Part shown: positions 44,656-52,084 of the stretch, piece by piece
Layout of the letters: each line of letters starts with the position of its first letter
How positions within the stretch are numbered: position 1 is the first letter of the stretch
From: Bog-756 sp963835465
GTDB taxonomy: Bacteria > Actinomycetota > Acidimicrobiia > Acidimicrobiales > RAAP-2
DNA: 64,000 bases
Assembly: GCA_963835465.1 (NCBI GenBank)
Contig: CAWIFR010000007.1
Coordinates: forward strand, 62,001-126,000
Reading direction: 5' to 3'
Made by a program: the position numbers and the translations under genes
The notes under the pieces: model-generated
The model's database searches: none
What the model saw: only the letters and a program-made list of their open reading frames with translations
Told to the model about the DNA's origin: nothing

Positions 44656-44674
44656 AACGAGAATGGTTCTCATT
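44656..44674. promoter_or_regulatory. Zur-like operator before znuA
   Basis: AACGAGAAT-G-GTTCTCATT is a 9-1-9 imperfect palindrome (seven of nine positions symmetrical) that resembles actinobacterial Zur boxes (core TGAAAATGATTTTCA type). It is centred 63 bases upstream of the znuA start and would cover the operon promoter. Confidence 0.6.
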
Positions 44675-44722
44675 ACAAGTCCCGGTCGACCGGACGGTCA
44701 CGGCGAAACCGGCCGGCCCGCG

Positions 44723-45594
44723 TCAGGCCCGGAGCTTCAGCCCCCGCTTCCATACCTTGCGCGCCGTGGCCACGTCTTCGGCCCGTGGGCCGTCCCCCTC
44801 CCCCGGCACCTCCAAGATGGCCGGGAGACCCTGCAGGTCGGGGTGACCCAGCAGCGCGGCCAGGCCCTTGGATCCGATGGTCCCGTCACCGATGTTCTCA
44901 TGACGGTCCTTGTTGGCGCCGAAGCCCACCTTCGAGTCGTTCAGATGGAGGCACTGGAGGCGTTCTAGGCCTACCGTGTCCCCCACCAGGGCGATCAGTT
45001 CGTCGGCTTCCTCGACGGTGGCGAAGGGCACGCCGGAGGCCCACAGGTGCTGGGTGTCGAGGCAGATGCCGAGGCGTTCGTCCCCCCCGAGGCGTCGATG
45101 ACCTGGGCGAGCTCCTCGAAGGAGCGGCCGACAGTGTCCCCGGCCCCGGCCGCGTTCTCCAGCAGGATCGGGCAGGGAGCCTCGCTGACTTCCACCGAGT
45201 CCAGGGCTTCGATGAGCGCGTCGACGATCCCGGGAAGTGCGGTCTCGAACCCGCGGCCCCGATGGCTGCCGATGTGCAGGACCAGTCCGTCCGAGCCCAT
45301 GCCCTCGGCCGTGGCCAGATTGGCGTTGAGGCAGGCCCTCGACTTGTCCGCCAGGGCCGGGTCGGGGCTGGCCAGGTTGATCAGGTAGGTGGCGTGACAG
45401 AACGTCGACGTCACATGGGGATGGTCGGCCTGGGCCTCCCGATAGCCGGCCAGCACCTCGGGGCCGTACTGGGACGGCTTCCACATCCGGGGGCTCTGCG
45501 TGAAGATCTGCACCACCTCGGCCCCGATCTCGTCACCGTGCTGGAGTGCGGGGACCAGGCCTTTCCCGGCCCGCACGTGAGCTCCGATACGCAT
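44723..45594 (-). CDS. nfo: endonuclease IV (AP endonuclease), one frame break near 45085
   Basis: About 290 residues after repair. MRIGAHVRAGKGLVPALQHG, VVQIFTQSPRMWKPSQYGPE and VTSTFCHATYLINLASPDPA are the N-terminal barrel. IGSHRGRGFETALPGIVDAL and LLENAAGAGDTVGRSFEEL contribute zinc ligands. The second frame supplies LGICLDTQHLWASGVPF and LNDSKVGFGANKDRHENIGD, with the remaining His and Asp ligands. The enzyme cuts DNA at abasic sites. The break coincides with a run of seven C on the plus strand, so a homopolymer miscount is likely. It is separated from znuA by the zinc operon promoter. Confidence 0.9.
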
Positions 45595-45765
45595 GCCCGC
45601 ACCGTACCCCACGCCGGAATTGCCCGACCCGGCCGGGCCGCCTCCCAGAGTCGGAGCTGGGCCGTGGCCGCCGGTCGGTCTGACGCAACGAATCCGTACC
45701 ATCGACGACAGCATCCGTCGGCGAGGGTCGGATCATCGGCCGAGTCGAATCCAAGGTGAGCCTCC

Positions 45766-46064
45766 ATGACAACAACCCTGAGCAGTGCCGCCCGCGGGCT
45801 GGTGCAGCATCCGGTCGTCGCCAATGTGGCGACGGTCGACGCCGAGGGGTCGACCCCAGGTCACACCGGTGTGGACCGACCTGGATGCCGAGGAGCTCGT
45901 GTCCAACACGGCCAAGGGACGGGCCAAGACGGCCAACCTCGAGCACAACCCCCACGTCGCCATCTCGATCGTCGATCCGGACAACGCCCCATGCGCCAGC
46001 CCGGCGAGGTTCGCGTCAAGTCCGGGTCCATGCCGACAAGGTCGTAATGCAGTCGGACGACTGA
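45766..46064 (+). pseudogene. truncated F420/FMN split-barrel (PPOX-class) protein
   Basis: The beginning MTTTLSSAARGLVQHPVVAN, then VATVDAEG and, in another frame, VTPVWTDLDAEELVSNTAKG with RAKTANLEHNPHVAISIVDP, is the first two thirds of a pyridoxamine-oxidase-like split barrel of the F420-dependent type. After DPDNA no frame continues the usual 50 C-terminal residues; all frames stop by 46084. Either two or more indels or a real deletion has removed the end. The 'K-x-x-N-L' cofactor-phosphate segment is intact. It is divergent from nfo and convergent with a luciferase-like gene. Confidence 0.6.
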
Positions 46065-46080
46065 GGCTGCGTCGGTCGGC

Positions 46081-46932
46081 CTAGGGGGCCACTCGCCACT
46101 CCTGTACCGCTTCTGCGAGGTCCGAGATCCGGCCCGGCGACGTGTCCATCCCGACAGGGATGAGGCAGCCGTCCACGCCGGCGTCAAACAGGCCGCGCAC
46201 CGAGTCCTCCATCCCGTCCCGGGCTGATCCACGACGATCGGAAGCCATGGCGATCACCTGGGTGCCGAATCCCCCCGAGCCCGTCCCACCCGTGCCACGG
46301 AGCGGGGCGGGCCGGACCTGGGCGCACACCGCCCGGGCCTCGTCCCCTCCCCCGACCACGAGCAGGGCGTCGGCCAGGGAGGCGATCGCCGCGGAGGTGT
46401 CCCGCAAGGCGGAACGGTCAGCTCCGAGCAAGGCCACCACCGGCACACCACCGACCTGTACCGGACGCGGACGGTTGAAGGCTTCCCGGATGGAGTAGAC
46501 GGACCCGATGACGCTCGGCACCTCGTCGTGGAGCATGGCCCGGCCCACCCGCAGCGCGTCGGCCTGGGCTTCGTCCTGGTCATCGGCTTCGTCGTGCCTC
46601 CCCACCGTGAGGATGCCGCGTCCATGGGAGATCACGTCGATCCCGGTGACGATCTTGGCCACCATCGACGGAGGTCGTCGCTCACCTTCCAGGGGAACGA
46701 CGCCGAGACGGAGCCGGTTGGTGCGAACGGCGATGGCCCCGAGCAGCGAATAGGCCTCCAACCTCGGCGGCCCGGTGCCGGCCCGCGCCTCGGGGGCCTC
46801 CTGATCGGACACCCAGAACGAGTCGAAGCCCGCTCCTTCGGCCGCCTCGGCCAGGGCGACGACCCGCTCCAGCACCGTTCCGGGACCCGACCCGGCCGAT
46901 GGCCCCGCCAACCAGATGCCCAGGCGCGTCAC
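46081..46932 (-). CDS. luciferase-like (LLM) oxidoreductase
   Basis: A 283-residue, rather short member of the luciferase-like family. RLGIWLAGPSAGSGPGTVLE, FDSFWVSDQEAPEARAG and LLGAIAVRTNRLRLGVVPLE form the first strands. The barrel closes with SVRGLFDAGVDGCLIPVGMD. The usual insertion is reduced, and the sequence ISHGRGILTVGRHDEADD replaces the common GRF-x-LGLG loop. The cofactor is therefore uncertain, though F420 is plausible in this genome. GTG 46932 was chosen; GTG 46959 is equally possible. Confidence 0.75.
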   Translation of the reverse strand: MTRLGIWLAGPSAGSGPGTVLERVVALAEAAEGAGFDSFWVSDQEAPEARAGTGPPRLEAYSLLGAIAVRTNRLRLGVVPLEGERRPPSMVAKIVTGIDVISHGRGILTVGRHDEADDQDEAQADALRVGRAMLHDEVPSVIGSVYSIREAFNRPRPVQVGGVPVVALLGADRSALRDTSAAIASLADALLVVGGGDEARAVCAQVRPAPLRGTGGTGSGGFGTQVIAMASDRRGSARDGMEDSVRGLFDAGVDGCLIPVGMDTSPGRISDLAEAVQEWRVAP

Positions 46933-47029
46933 GGGTCGGTCGGCCCAGGTCGCGTCCACGCCGGCCAGGGTACCGGGTCCCCCAAAGCCCAGGCTGAAGT
47001 CGCGACGCGGTGGGGCCGATGCAACACCG

Positions 47030-47743
47030 GTGGACACAGGTTCGACCGCGACCCCAGTCGGCACCCGGACCCCGCTCGGCCGGCCGTCCCCAGCCGGTGG
47101 CGCGGCGTTCCGCAGGCTTGGTGCGATCCCCGACGCCGGCTTCTCCATGATCGTCACCATGCTCAGCCTGGTCGCCGTGGCCCTCCTGGCCCTGGTCCTC
47201 ATGAGCACCACCCTCCACTCGGGCTCCACCTCCTCCACCAACATTGCCAACGCCCCCGGGGTCGGCGAGGCCGACAGCTTGGTGGCGCAACAGTCGCTGT
47301 CCACGGCCCTGATCGCAGTGGGCACTGCGGCCGCGAGTGCCGGCGGGTACGGCACGGTCGAGGTGGGTTCCCTCTCGGCGGCAGACCCCTCGGTCACCTA
47401 CGTGACCGGGCCCACCACCGGTGCGTCGACCGTCAGCGTCGCCCTGACCGCGGGCACCGGGTCGCCCGGCGGGGCCGTCGGCGCCGCCATCAGTGGTGCC
47501 GAAGCGGCCGGCTCGGGCGCAGTCACCGGAGGGAGCGGCATCAGCGGAACGGTCACCCTGGCCGCCCGTTCCGCCAACGGGACGTGCTGGCTGGTCTGGC
47601 GGGGCGACGGCTCCGCCACCTGGTACGGCGCCCAGACCGGGTTGCCCAGCTGCACTGCACCGGCCCTGGCGGTGGCCCCGTCGGCCGGCCCCGTGTCCTC
47701 GTCGGGAATCGGCTGGCAGCAAGGGAGCTTCCCCGGCGCCTGA
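47030..47743 (+). CDS. pilin-like secreted protein (single prepilin motif)
   Basis: A 237-residue protein with an N-terminal stretch DAGFSMIVTMLSLVAVALLA: a Gly-Phe cleavage site (about 37/38) followed by a hydrophobic helix, as in type IV prepilins and pseudopilins. The Glu at +5 of true major pilins is missing (Val instead). The exported part is Ser/Gly/Ala/Thr-rich and low in charge, with two Cys near the end (NGTCWLVW, LPSCTAP) that could form a disulfide. No pilus assembly genes are nearby. GTG 47030 is a tentative start because the frame is open further upstream. Confidence 0.55.
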   Translation: MDTGSTATPVGTRTPLGRPSPAGGAAFRRLGAIPDAGFSMIVTMLSLVAVALLALVLMSTTLHSGSTSSTNIANAPGVGEADSLVAQQSLSTALIAVGTAAASAGGYGTVEVGSLSAADPSVTYVTGPTTGASTVSVALTAGTGSPGGAVGAAISGAEAAGSGAVTGGSGISGTVTLAARSANGTCWLVWRGDGSATWYGAQTGLPSCTAPALAVAPSAGPVSSSGIGWQQGSFPGA

Positions 47744-47779
47744 GCCCTGTGGCGCCCCAGGGGGCGTCGAACGGGCCGC

Positions 47780-48574
47780 TCAGTGGCCTTCGAACCGCGG
47801 CTCGCGCTTCTCCAGGAACGCCGCCATGGCCTCGGCGGTGTCGGCGGTGGCGAAGTTGACGGCCTGGGAGCGAGCCTCCTCCTCCAGCGACTGGTCCATC
47901 GACAGCACCAGTGAGTTGTTCAGCATGGTCTTGGTCAGCGAGAGGGCCAGGGGCGGCCCGGCGGCCAGGCGGTTGGCCCAGTCGTCGACGAAGGCGTCGA
48001 GTTCGGCTGCGGGCACGACCCGGTTGACCAACCCGAATTCGGCCGCCTCTCGGGCATCGATGATGTCGGCGAAGAAGGCCAGCTCCTTGGCCCGGTGCAG
48101 TCCGATGAGCCGGGGCAGCAGCCACGAGGCGCCGAAGTCGACCGAGAGTCCGCGCCTGGAGAAGATCTGGGAGAACCGAGCCGTGTCCGAGGCCACCACC
48201 AGGTCACAGCCGAGGGCCAGCCCCATCCCGGCCCCGGCGGCCACCCCGCCGACCTTGGCGATGGTCGGCTTGGCCAGGCGGTGGAGGCGGAGGGCCACGT
48301 CGCCCAGCGCCCGCATCTGCGTGAGTGAGGGATCGCCGGGACGCCCGGCCACATCGCCGGGATTACCCAGGTCGGCTCCGGAACAGAACGCATCCCCCGC
48401 CCCGGTGAGGACCATCACCCGGTCGTGGCGGTCGGCGGCCACCTCCTCGAAGGTGGCGAGGAGCTCGCGCCACATGGTGCCGTTGGCCGCGTTCTTGCGG
48501 GCCGGACGGTTCATGGTGACCGTCACCACCCCCCCCGTGCGCTCCACGATCAAGGTTTCGAACTCGGAGACCAT
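47780..48574 (-). CDS. enoyl-CoA hydratase/isomerase family protein
   Basis: A 264-residue crotonase-fold enzyme. The oxyanion-hole loops are AFCSGADLGNPGD and the central signature VGGVAAGAGMGLALGCDLVV. RFSQIFSRRGLSVDFGASWL carries Asp at the position often occupied by the second catalytic Glu, so hydratase activity is less certain and an isomerase or another crotonase reaction is possible. It is cytoplasmic, probably in fatty acid or aromatic CoA metabolism. No neighbouring acyl-CoA dehydrogenase or thiolase supports a specific pathway. Confidence 0.87.
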   Translation of the reverse strand: MVSEFETLIVERTGGVVTVTMNRPARKNAANGTMWRELLATFEEVAADRHDRVMVLTGAGDAFCSGADLGNPGDVAGRPGDPSLTQMRALGDVALRLHRLAKPTIAKVGGVAAGAGMGLALGCDLVVASDTARFSQIFSRRGLSVDFGASWLLPRLIGLHRAKELAFFADIIDAREAAEFGLVNRVVPAAELDAFVDDWANRLAAGPPLALSLTKTMLNNSLVLSMDQSLEEEARSQAVNFATADTAEAMAAFLEKREPRFEGH

Positions 48575-48663
48575 GGCGGCAGCCTAGGAGATGGCCCATC
48601 CGAGGTGCTCGGGGGTTTGGGCCGACCGCCGGAGCCGGGGGTGACCGAGGGGGCATCCCTGAT

Positions 48664-49050
48664 TCAGAAGGCGTCCTCGATCACCTGGACGGACCCGGCG
48701 ACCACCGAGGCCACGTCGAAACGGAGCTCGATCCGGGCCCGGCCCACGGCCGGCGTGAGCTCGGACAGCCACCGTGAGGCCAGGCGGTGGATGCGACGCT
48801 GCCTGGCCGGCAGCACCGGCTCCGCGGCGCCGTCCACCGGGTCAAGGGGGTGGGTCGTCAGCTCGGTGAACACCACGGTGGCCGCCCGGCGCACGATGAG
48901 GTCGACCTCGCCCTCCCGGCGGTGCCAGTGACGTTCCAGGACCTCGTAGCCCCGCTCTTCGTACCACCCGGCCACCGGTTCCAGGCCGGCCGGCCCGAGA
49001 TGCCGCCCCGGATCATCGTGGTGTGGGCGCGCCGACGCGCCCTCGGTCAC
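48664..49050 (-). CDS. YraN/UPF0102-family endonuclease-like protein, catalytic Lys not seen
   Basis: A 128-residue protein matching UPF0102: AGWYEERGYEVLERHWHRRE followed by GEVDLIVRR-x-VVFTE. The family motif normally ends E-V-K-T/x-R, the Asp-Glu-Lys trio of a PD-(D/E)XK nuclease. Here that place reads F-T-E-L-T-T-H, so the lysine is replaced and nuclease activity is doubtful. The C-terminal helix RQRRIHRLASRWLSE is conserved. The GTG start overlaps the DUF2469 stop (49047-49050), so the two are co-translated. The rplS-DUF2469-YraN order resembles that in other actinobacteria. Confidence 0.8.
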   Translation of the reverse strand: MTEGASARPHHDDPGRHLGPAGLEPVAGWYEERGYEVLERHWHRREGEVDLIVRRAATVVFTELTTHPLDPVDGAAEPVLPARQRRIHRLASRWLSELTPAVGRARIELRFDVASVVAGSVQVIEDAF

Positions 49051-49340
49051 AGGTCCTTCTCGGGAAGCCGTTCGATGTTGACGTCACGGAAGGTCAGGAT
49101 GCGCACCGAGGGAACGAAACGCGCCGGCCGGTACATGTCCCACACCCACGCGTCCGAAAGGTTGACCTCCACGCACGCCGGCGTGGAGTCGCCCCGGACG
49201 GTGACCTCGACCGTGTTGGCCAGGTAGAAGCGGCGCTCGGTCTCCACCACGTAGGCGAAGAGCGGCAGGACGGCCCGGTACTCCTGGACCAGGGCCAACT
49301 CGATCTCCGACTCGTAGCGCTCGAGATCCTCTTCACTCAT
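49047..49340 (-). CDS. DUF2469 family protein
   Basis: A 97-residue highly conserved actinobacterial protein of unknown function. The sequence MSEEDLERYESEIELALVQE, then YRAVLPLFAYVVETERRFYL and WDMYRPARFVPSVRILTFRD, is diagnostic. No catalytic motif or membrane helix is visible. It lies downstream of rplS after a 7-bp-stem hairpin and is co-translated with the YraN-like gene. In mycobacteria signal peptidase and RNase HII genes lie between these genes and rplS; they are absent from that position here. Confidence 0.92.
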   Translation of the reverse strand: MSEEDLERYESEIELALVQEYRAVLPLFAYVVETERRFYLANTVEVTVRGDSTPACVEVNLSDAWVWDMYRPARFVPSVRILTFRDVNIERLPEKDL

Positions 49341-49363
49341 GGGGTGATCCCTGGTCCGGCCCC

Positions 49364-49381
49364 GGCCGCCTCACGGCGGCC
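49364..49381 (-). terminator. hairpin after rplS
   Basis: GGCCGCC, loop TCAC, GGCGGCC make a perfect seven-base stem 71 bases beyond the rplS stop and 24 bases before the DUF2469 start. There is no U-tract. It probably ends or attenuates the ribosomal protein transcript. Confidence 0.45.
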
Positions 49382-49451
49382 CGCTCGGTCCGACCGTGCC
49401 CGCATTCGGGCCGGGTCCGAGCTGTCGCCGGCCCGCAACAGGACCACCGGA

Positions 49452-49805
49452 TCAAGGACGGGCAGTCCGCCGTTCCTTGATCTTGGCGGCCTTGCCGTGC
49501 CGGTCCCGCAGGTAGTACAGCTTGGCCCGTCGCACGTCGCCGAGGGAGACCACCTCGGTGTGGTCGATGACCGGGGAGTGCACCGGGAACGTCCGCTCCA
49601 CGCCGACGCCGAAGCTCACCTTGCGCACGGTGAAGGTCTCCCGGACGCCGGTGCCCTGGCGGCGCACCACCGCCCCCTGGAACACCTGGACCCGCTCCCG
49701 GGTGCCCTCGACCACCCGCACGTGCACCTTGACGGTGTCACCGGGGCGGAAGTCGGGGATGTCGTCTCGGAGGCTGTCGCGGTCAATGATGTCGGTCGGG
49801 TTCAT
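49452..49805 (-). CDS. rplS: 50S ribosomal protein L19
   Basis: A 117-residue bL19. IPDFRPGDTVKVHVRVVEGT, RERVQVFQGAVVRRQGTGVR and RTFPVHSPVIDHTEVV are characteristic. The C-terminus DVRRAKLYYLRDRHGKAAKI plus KERR is standard. The protein sits at the 30S/50S interface. It follows trmD by 146 bases, in the conserved rpsP-rimM-trmD-rplS order. Confidence 0.97.
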   Translation of the reverse strand: MNPTDIIDRDSLRDDIPDFRPGDTVKVHVRVVEGTRERVQVFQGAVVRRQGTGVRETFTVRKVSFGVGVERTFPVHSPVIDHTEVVSLGDVRRAKLYYLRDRHGKAAKIKERRTARP

Positions 49806-49951
49806 GGGGCGCGTCTTTCCACGGATCGTTCGAACTCTCCCCCGCCGGGTACCCGATCGGGGCTCCTGGCCAAAGCACCGCTCTGACCAGGGAGTACTCC
49901 GCAATTCGGGCCAACGATGGCGATCACCGGGCAAACCGGCGCCGACGAGGC

Positions 49952-50752
49952 TCACCAATCGTAGCCGTGATCGCGCAGTACCTGCACCTCATCGTGCTCG
50001 ACCAGCAGACGGACCTCCTCGGAGGACAGGCCGCCCCGGGCCTCAATCAGGTCGGGGCGGCGGTGGAGGGTCCGGGCCAGCGCCTGGGCCCGGCGCCACC
50101 GGTCCACCCGCCCATGGTCGCCGGAGCGGAGCACCTCGGGCACCTCCCACCCCCGGAAGGACGCCGGGCGTGTGTACTGGGGATACTCGAGCAGTCCGTC
50201 GGCGAAGCTCTCGTCGCCTGCTGACCGGTCGTTGCCCAGCACGCCAGGGCGGAGCCTCGCCACGGCCTCCACCACGACCAAGGCGGCCAGCTCCCCGCCG
50301 GCCAGCACGAAGTCCCCGATGGACAGCTCCTCGTCGGCCAGGTGGTCGGCCACCCGCTGGTCCACTCCCTCATACCGGCCACAGAGGAGGGAGAACCCGG
50401 CGGGTGAGCCGCTCAGCCGGAGCGCGGCGGACTGGTCGAACGGACGGCCGGAGGGGGAGAGCAGCACGAGGGGCCGCGGGAGCCCCTCGGCGGAGGCCTC
50501 CACTTGCTCGACCGACCCGAAGACGGGTTCGGGACCCAGCACCATGCCTGCTCCCCCGCCGAACGGGGCGTCGTCGACCGACCGGTGGGGATCGGTGGTG
50601 GCCTCCCGGACGTCGTGGGTGCGGAGGTCGAGTCGACCGCTCGCCCGAGCCCGGCCCAGGATGGAGGCGTCGGCGTAGTGGTCGATGACCTCCGGGAAGA
50701 GCGTGAACACATCGATCCGGAACGGTGGGGACGAGGGCCCGTCCTCGCTCAC
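49952..50752 (-). CDS. trmD: tRNA (guanine-N1)-methyltransferase
   Basis: A 266-residue SPOUT methyltransferase that makes m1G37 in tRNAs, which prevents +1 frameshifting. FRIDVFTLFPEVIDHYADAS opens the fold. The trefoil-knot SAM site comprises LSPSGRPFDQ, LLCGRYEGVDQRV and SIGDFVLAGGELAALVVVEA. The C-terminal domain carries EYPQYTRPASFRGWEVPEV. It starts five bases after the rimM stop, so the operon is tight. Confidence 0.96.
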   Translation of the reverse strand: MSEDGPSSPPFRIDVFTLFPEVIDHYADASILGRARASGRLDLRTHDVREATTDPHRSVDDAPFGGGAGMVLGPEPVFGSVEQVEASAEGLPRPLVLLSPSGRPFDQSAALRLSGSPAGFSLLCGRYEGVDQRVADHLADEELSIGDFVLAGGELAALVVVEAVARLRPGVLGNDRSAGDESFADGLLEYPQYTRPASFRGWEVPEVLRSGDHGRVDRWRRAQALARTLHRRPDLIEARGGLSSEEVRLLVEHDEVQVLRDHGYDW

Positions 50753-50756
50753 CCGT

Positions 50757-51329
50757 TCACACCAGGTCGAGGAGCCCGTCGGGCACGTCGACGGTGACTC
50801 GCTCCCCGGGGACGGTGCCCACCACGAAGCGCAGGGGGATCAGGGCGCCGCCGTCCAGGACCAGCAGGTCGCTGGCGGGATTCGCCTCCACACTGACCAC
50901 CGTCCCGAGCTCGGTGCCCGCCGTGTCCTCGACCACCGATCCGATCAGATCGTGGACCCAGAGGGCGTCGGGGTCGAGGAGGGGGGGTGCATGCAGGTCC
51001 GTATCCCGAAGCTCCTGGGCCGCATCGATGCCGGACACGCCTTCGAAAGTGACGATGAAGCGTCCCTGATGGGACGAGGATCGCAGCACGCGGTACTGAC
51101 GCCCGTCAGAGGTGGTGAGGACGGATCCGGGTGCCACCCGTTCGTCCCGATTGGTGGTCAGGGCGACGATCACATCGCCCCGCAGGCCGTGGGGCTTGAC
51201 GATGCGGCCGACGTGAAGGAGCGACCCTCCGGCACTGCCGGCATCCGCGGCACCGTCCGGGTCACGACGGCTCCCGGGCTCGCGGTCGGCGGCCCCGTCG
51301 CCCTCGAGGCGGGCGGGTCCGCTCGCCAC
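50757..51329 (-). CDS. rimM: 16S rRNA processing protein RimM
   Basis: A 190-residue ribosome maturation factor that binds S19 and the 30S head. The N-terminal domain is LHVGRIVKPHGLRGDVIVAL and the PRC-barrel domain is DLIGSVVEDTAGTELGTVVS, then DLLVLDGGALIPL. An extra 35 residues at the N-terminus are Asp/Gly/Arg-rich, and the true start could be internal. It begins ten bases after the khpA stop, in the rpsP-khpA-rimM-trmD order. Confidence 0.92.
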   Translation of the reverse strand: MASGPARLEGDGAADREPGSRRDPDGAADAGSAGGSLLHVGRIVKPHGLRGDVIVALTTNRDERVAPGSVLTTSDGRQYRVLRSSSHQGRFIVTFEGVSGIDAAQELRDTDLHAPPLLDPDALWVHDLIGSVVEDTAGTELGTVVSVEANPASDLLVLDGGALIPLRFVVGTVPGERVTVDVPDGLLDLV

Positions 51330-51339
51330 GATGGCCGAC

Positions 51340-51678
51340 TCAGTCGTCGACGATGTCGACGCTGGTCTGGACCCCGTCGCGGGCCCCGGCCGCCGCCACC
51401 ACGGTGCGGATGGCCTGGGCCACCCGGCCCCTCCTTCCGATGACCCGGCCCATGTCGTCCGGCGCCACGTGGATACGGAAGCGGACGGAGTCGCCCCGCT
51501 CCTCGGTGTTGATGACCACGGCGTCGGGGTCGGAGGTGATGGAGCTGACCAGGTAGGTCACCACGGCGAGCGGTGTCCCGCCCGAGACCCGGTTGCCGGC
51601 GTCATCGTCCTCATGGCCCTCGTCGTCGTCGATGGTGTTGACATCGTCGGCGGAGTCCACGGCCAGCTCGTCGCTCAC
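51340..51678 (-). CDS. khpA: KH-domain RNA-binding protein with acidic N-terminal extension
   Basis: A 112-residue KhpA-type protein. The KH core at the C-terminus is APDDMGRVIGRRGRVAQAIR with the GxxG loop (G-R-R-G), followed by TVVAAAGARDGVQTSVDI. Normal KhpA is 75-80 residues; here about 30 residues precede the fold, rich in Asp and Glu (NTIDDDEGHEDDD) and probably disordered. GTG 51678 overlaps the rpsP stop (51675-51678), implying co-translation. KhpA binds structured RNAs and affects cell division and ribosome function in Gram-positive bacteria. Confidence 0.88.
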   Translation of the reverse strand: MSDELAVDSADDVNTIDDDEGHEDDDAGNRVSGGTPLAVVTYLVSSITSDPDAVVINTEERGDSVRFRIHVAPDDMGRVIGRRGRVAQAIRTVVAAAGARDGVQTSVDIVDD

Positions 51679-51962
51679 TTGGCCGCCTTGGCCGTGGCGT
51701 ACTCGTCGAGGGCGCCCGACTTCTTCAGGAGCTTCTCGACCCGCTCGGTCGGGGTTGCCCCCTGCGACAGCCACTTGACGGCCTTGGCGTTGTCGATCTG
51801 GATGACGGCGTCAGGCTCGGCCAACGACTTGCCGCGAGGAGCGTAGGTCCCCACGATCTCGATGAAGCGGCCGTTGCGGGGCGAGCGGCTGTCCGCCGCC
51901 ACCAACCGGTACGTCGGCTGCTTCTTCTTCCCGATCCGCACGAGGCGGAGCTTTACTGCCAC
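51675..51962 (-). CDS. rpsP: 30S ribosomal protein S16
   Basis: A 95-residue bS16. AVKLRLVRIGKKKQPTYRLV and SRSPRNGRFIEIVGTYAPRG are signatures. The C-terminal region includes AKAVKWLSQGATPTERVEKL. The start is GTG 51962 with a strong Shine-Dalgarno sequence (AGAGGAG, six bases away). It is the first gene of the rpsP-khpA-rimM-trmD operon. Confidence 0.97.
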   Translation of the reverse strand: MAVKLRLVRIGKKKQPTYRLVAADSRSPRNGRFIEIVGTYAPRGKSLAEPDAVIQIDNAKAVKWLSQGATPTERVEKLLKKSGALDEYATAKAAK

Positions 51963-52047
51963 GGTGAACTCCTCTGCATTCTGTCGATAGCGCCCGATAG
52001 TCTCCCACCAATAGCGGGGTAAGCGCGCACACGCCCTGATCGGCCGT

Positions 52048-52065
52048 CCGGGAGGCGGCTCCCGG
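52048..52065 (-). terminator. hairpin between ffh and rpsP
   Basis: CCGGGAG, loop GCGG, CTCCCGG form a perfect seven-base stem, 20 bases beyond the likely ffh stop and 86 bases before rpsP. It may terminate ffh or regulate the ribosomal operon. No T-tract follows. Confidence 0.45.
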
Positions 52066-52084
52066 GCCTGGCCCCACGGCCCGA

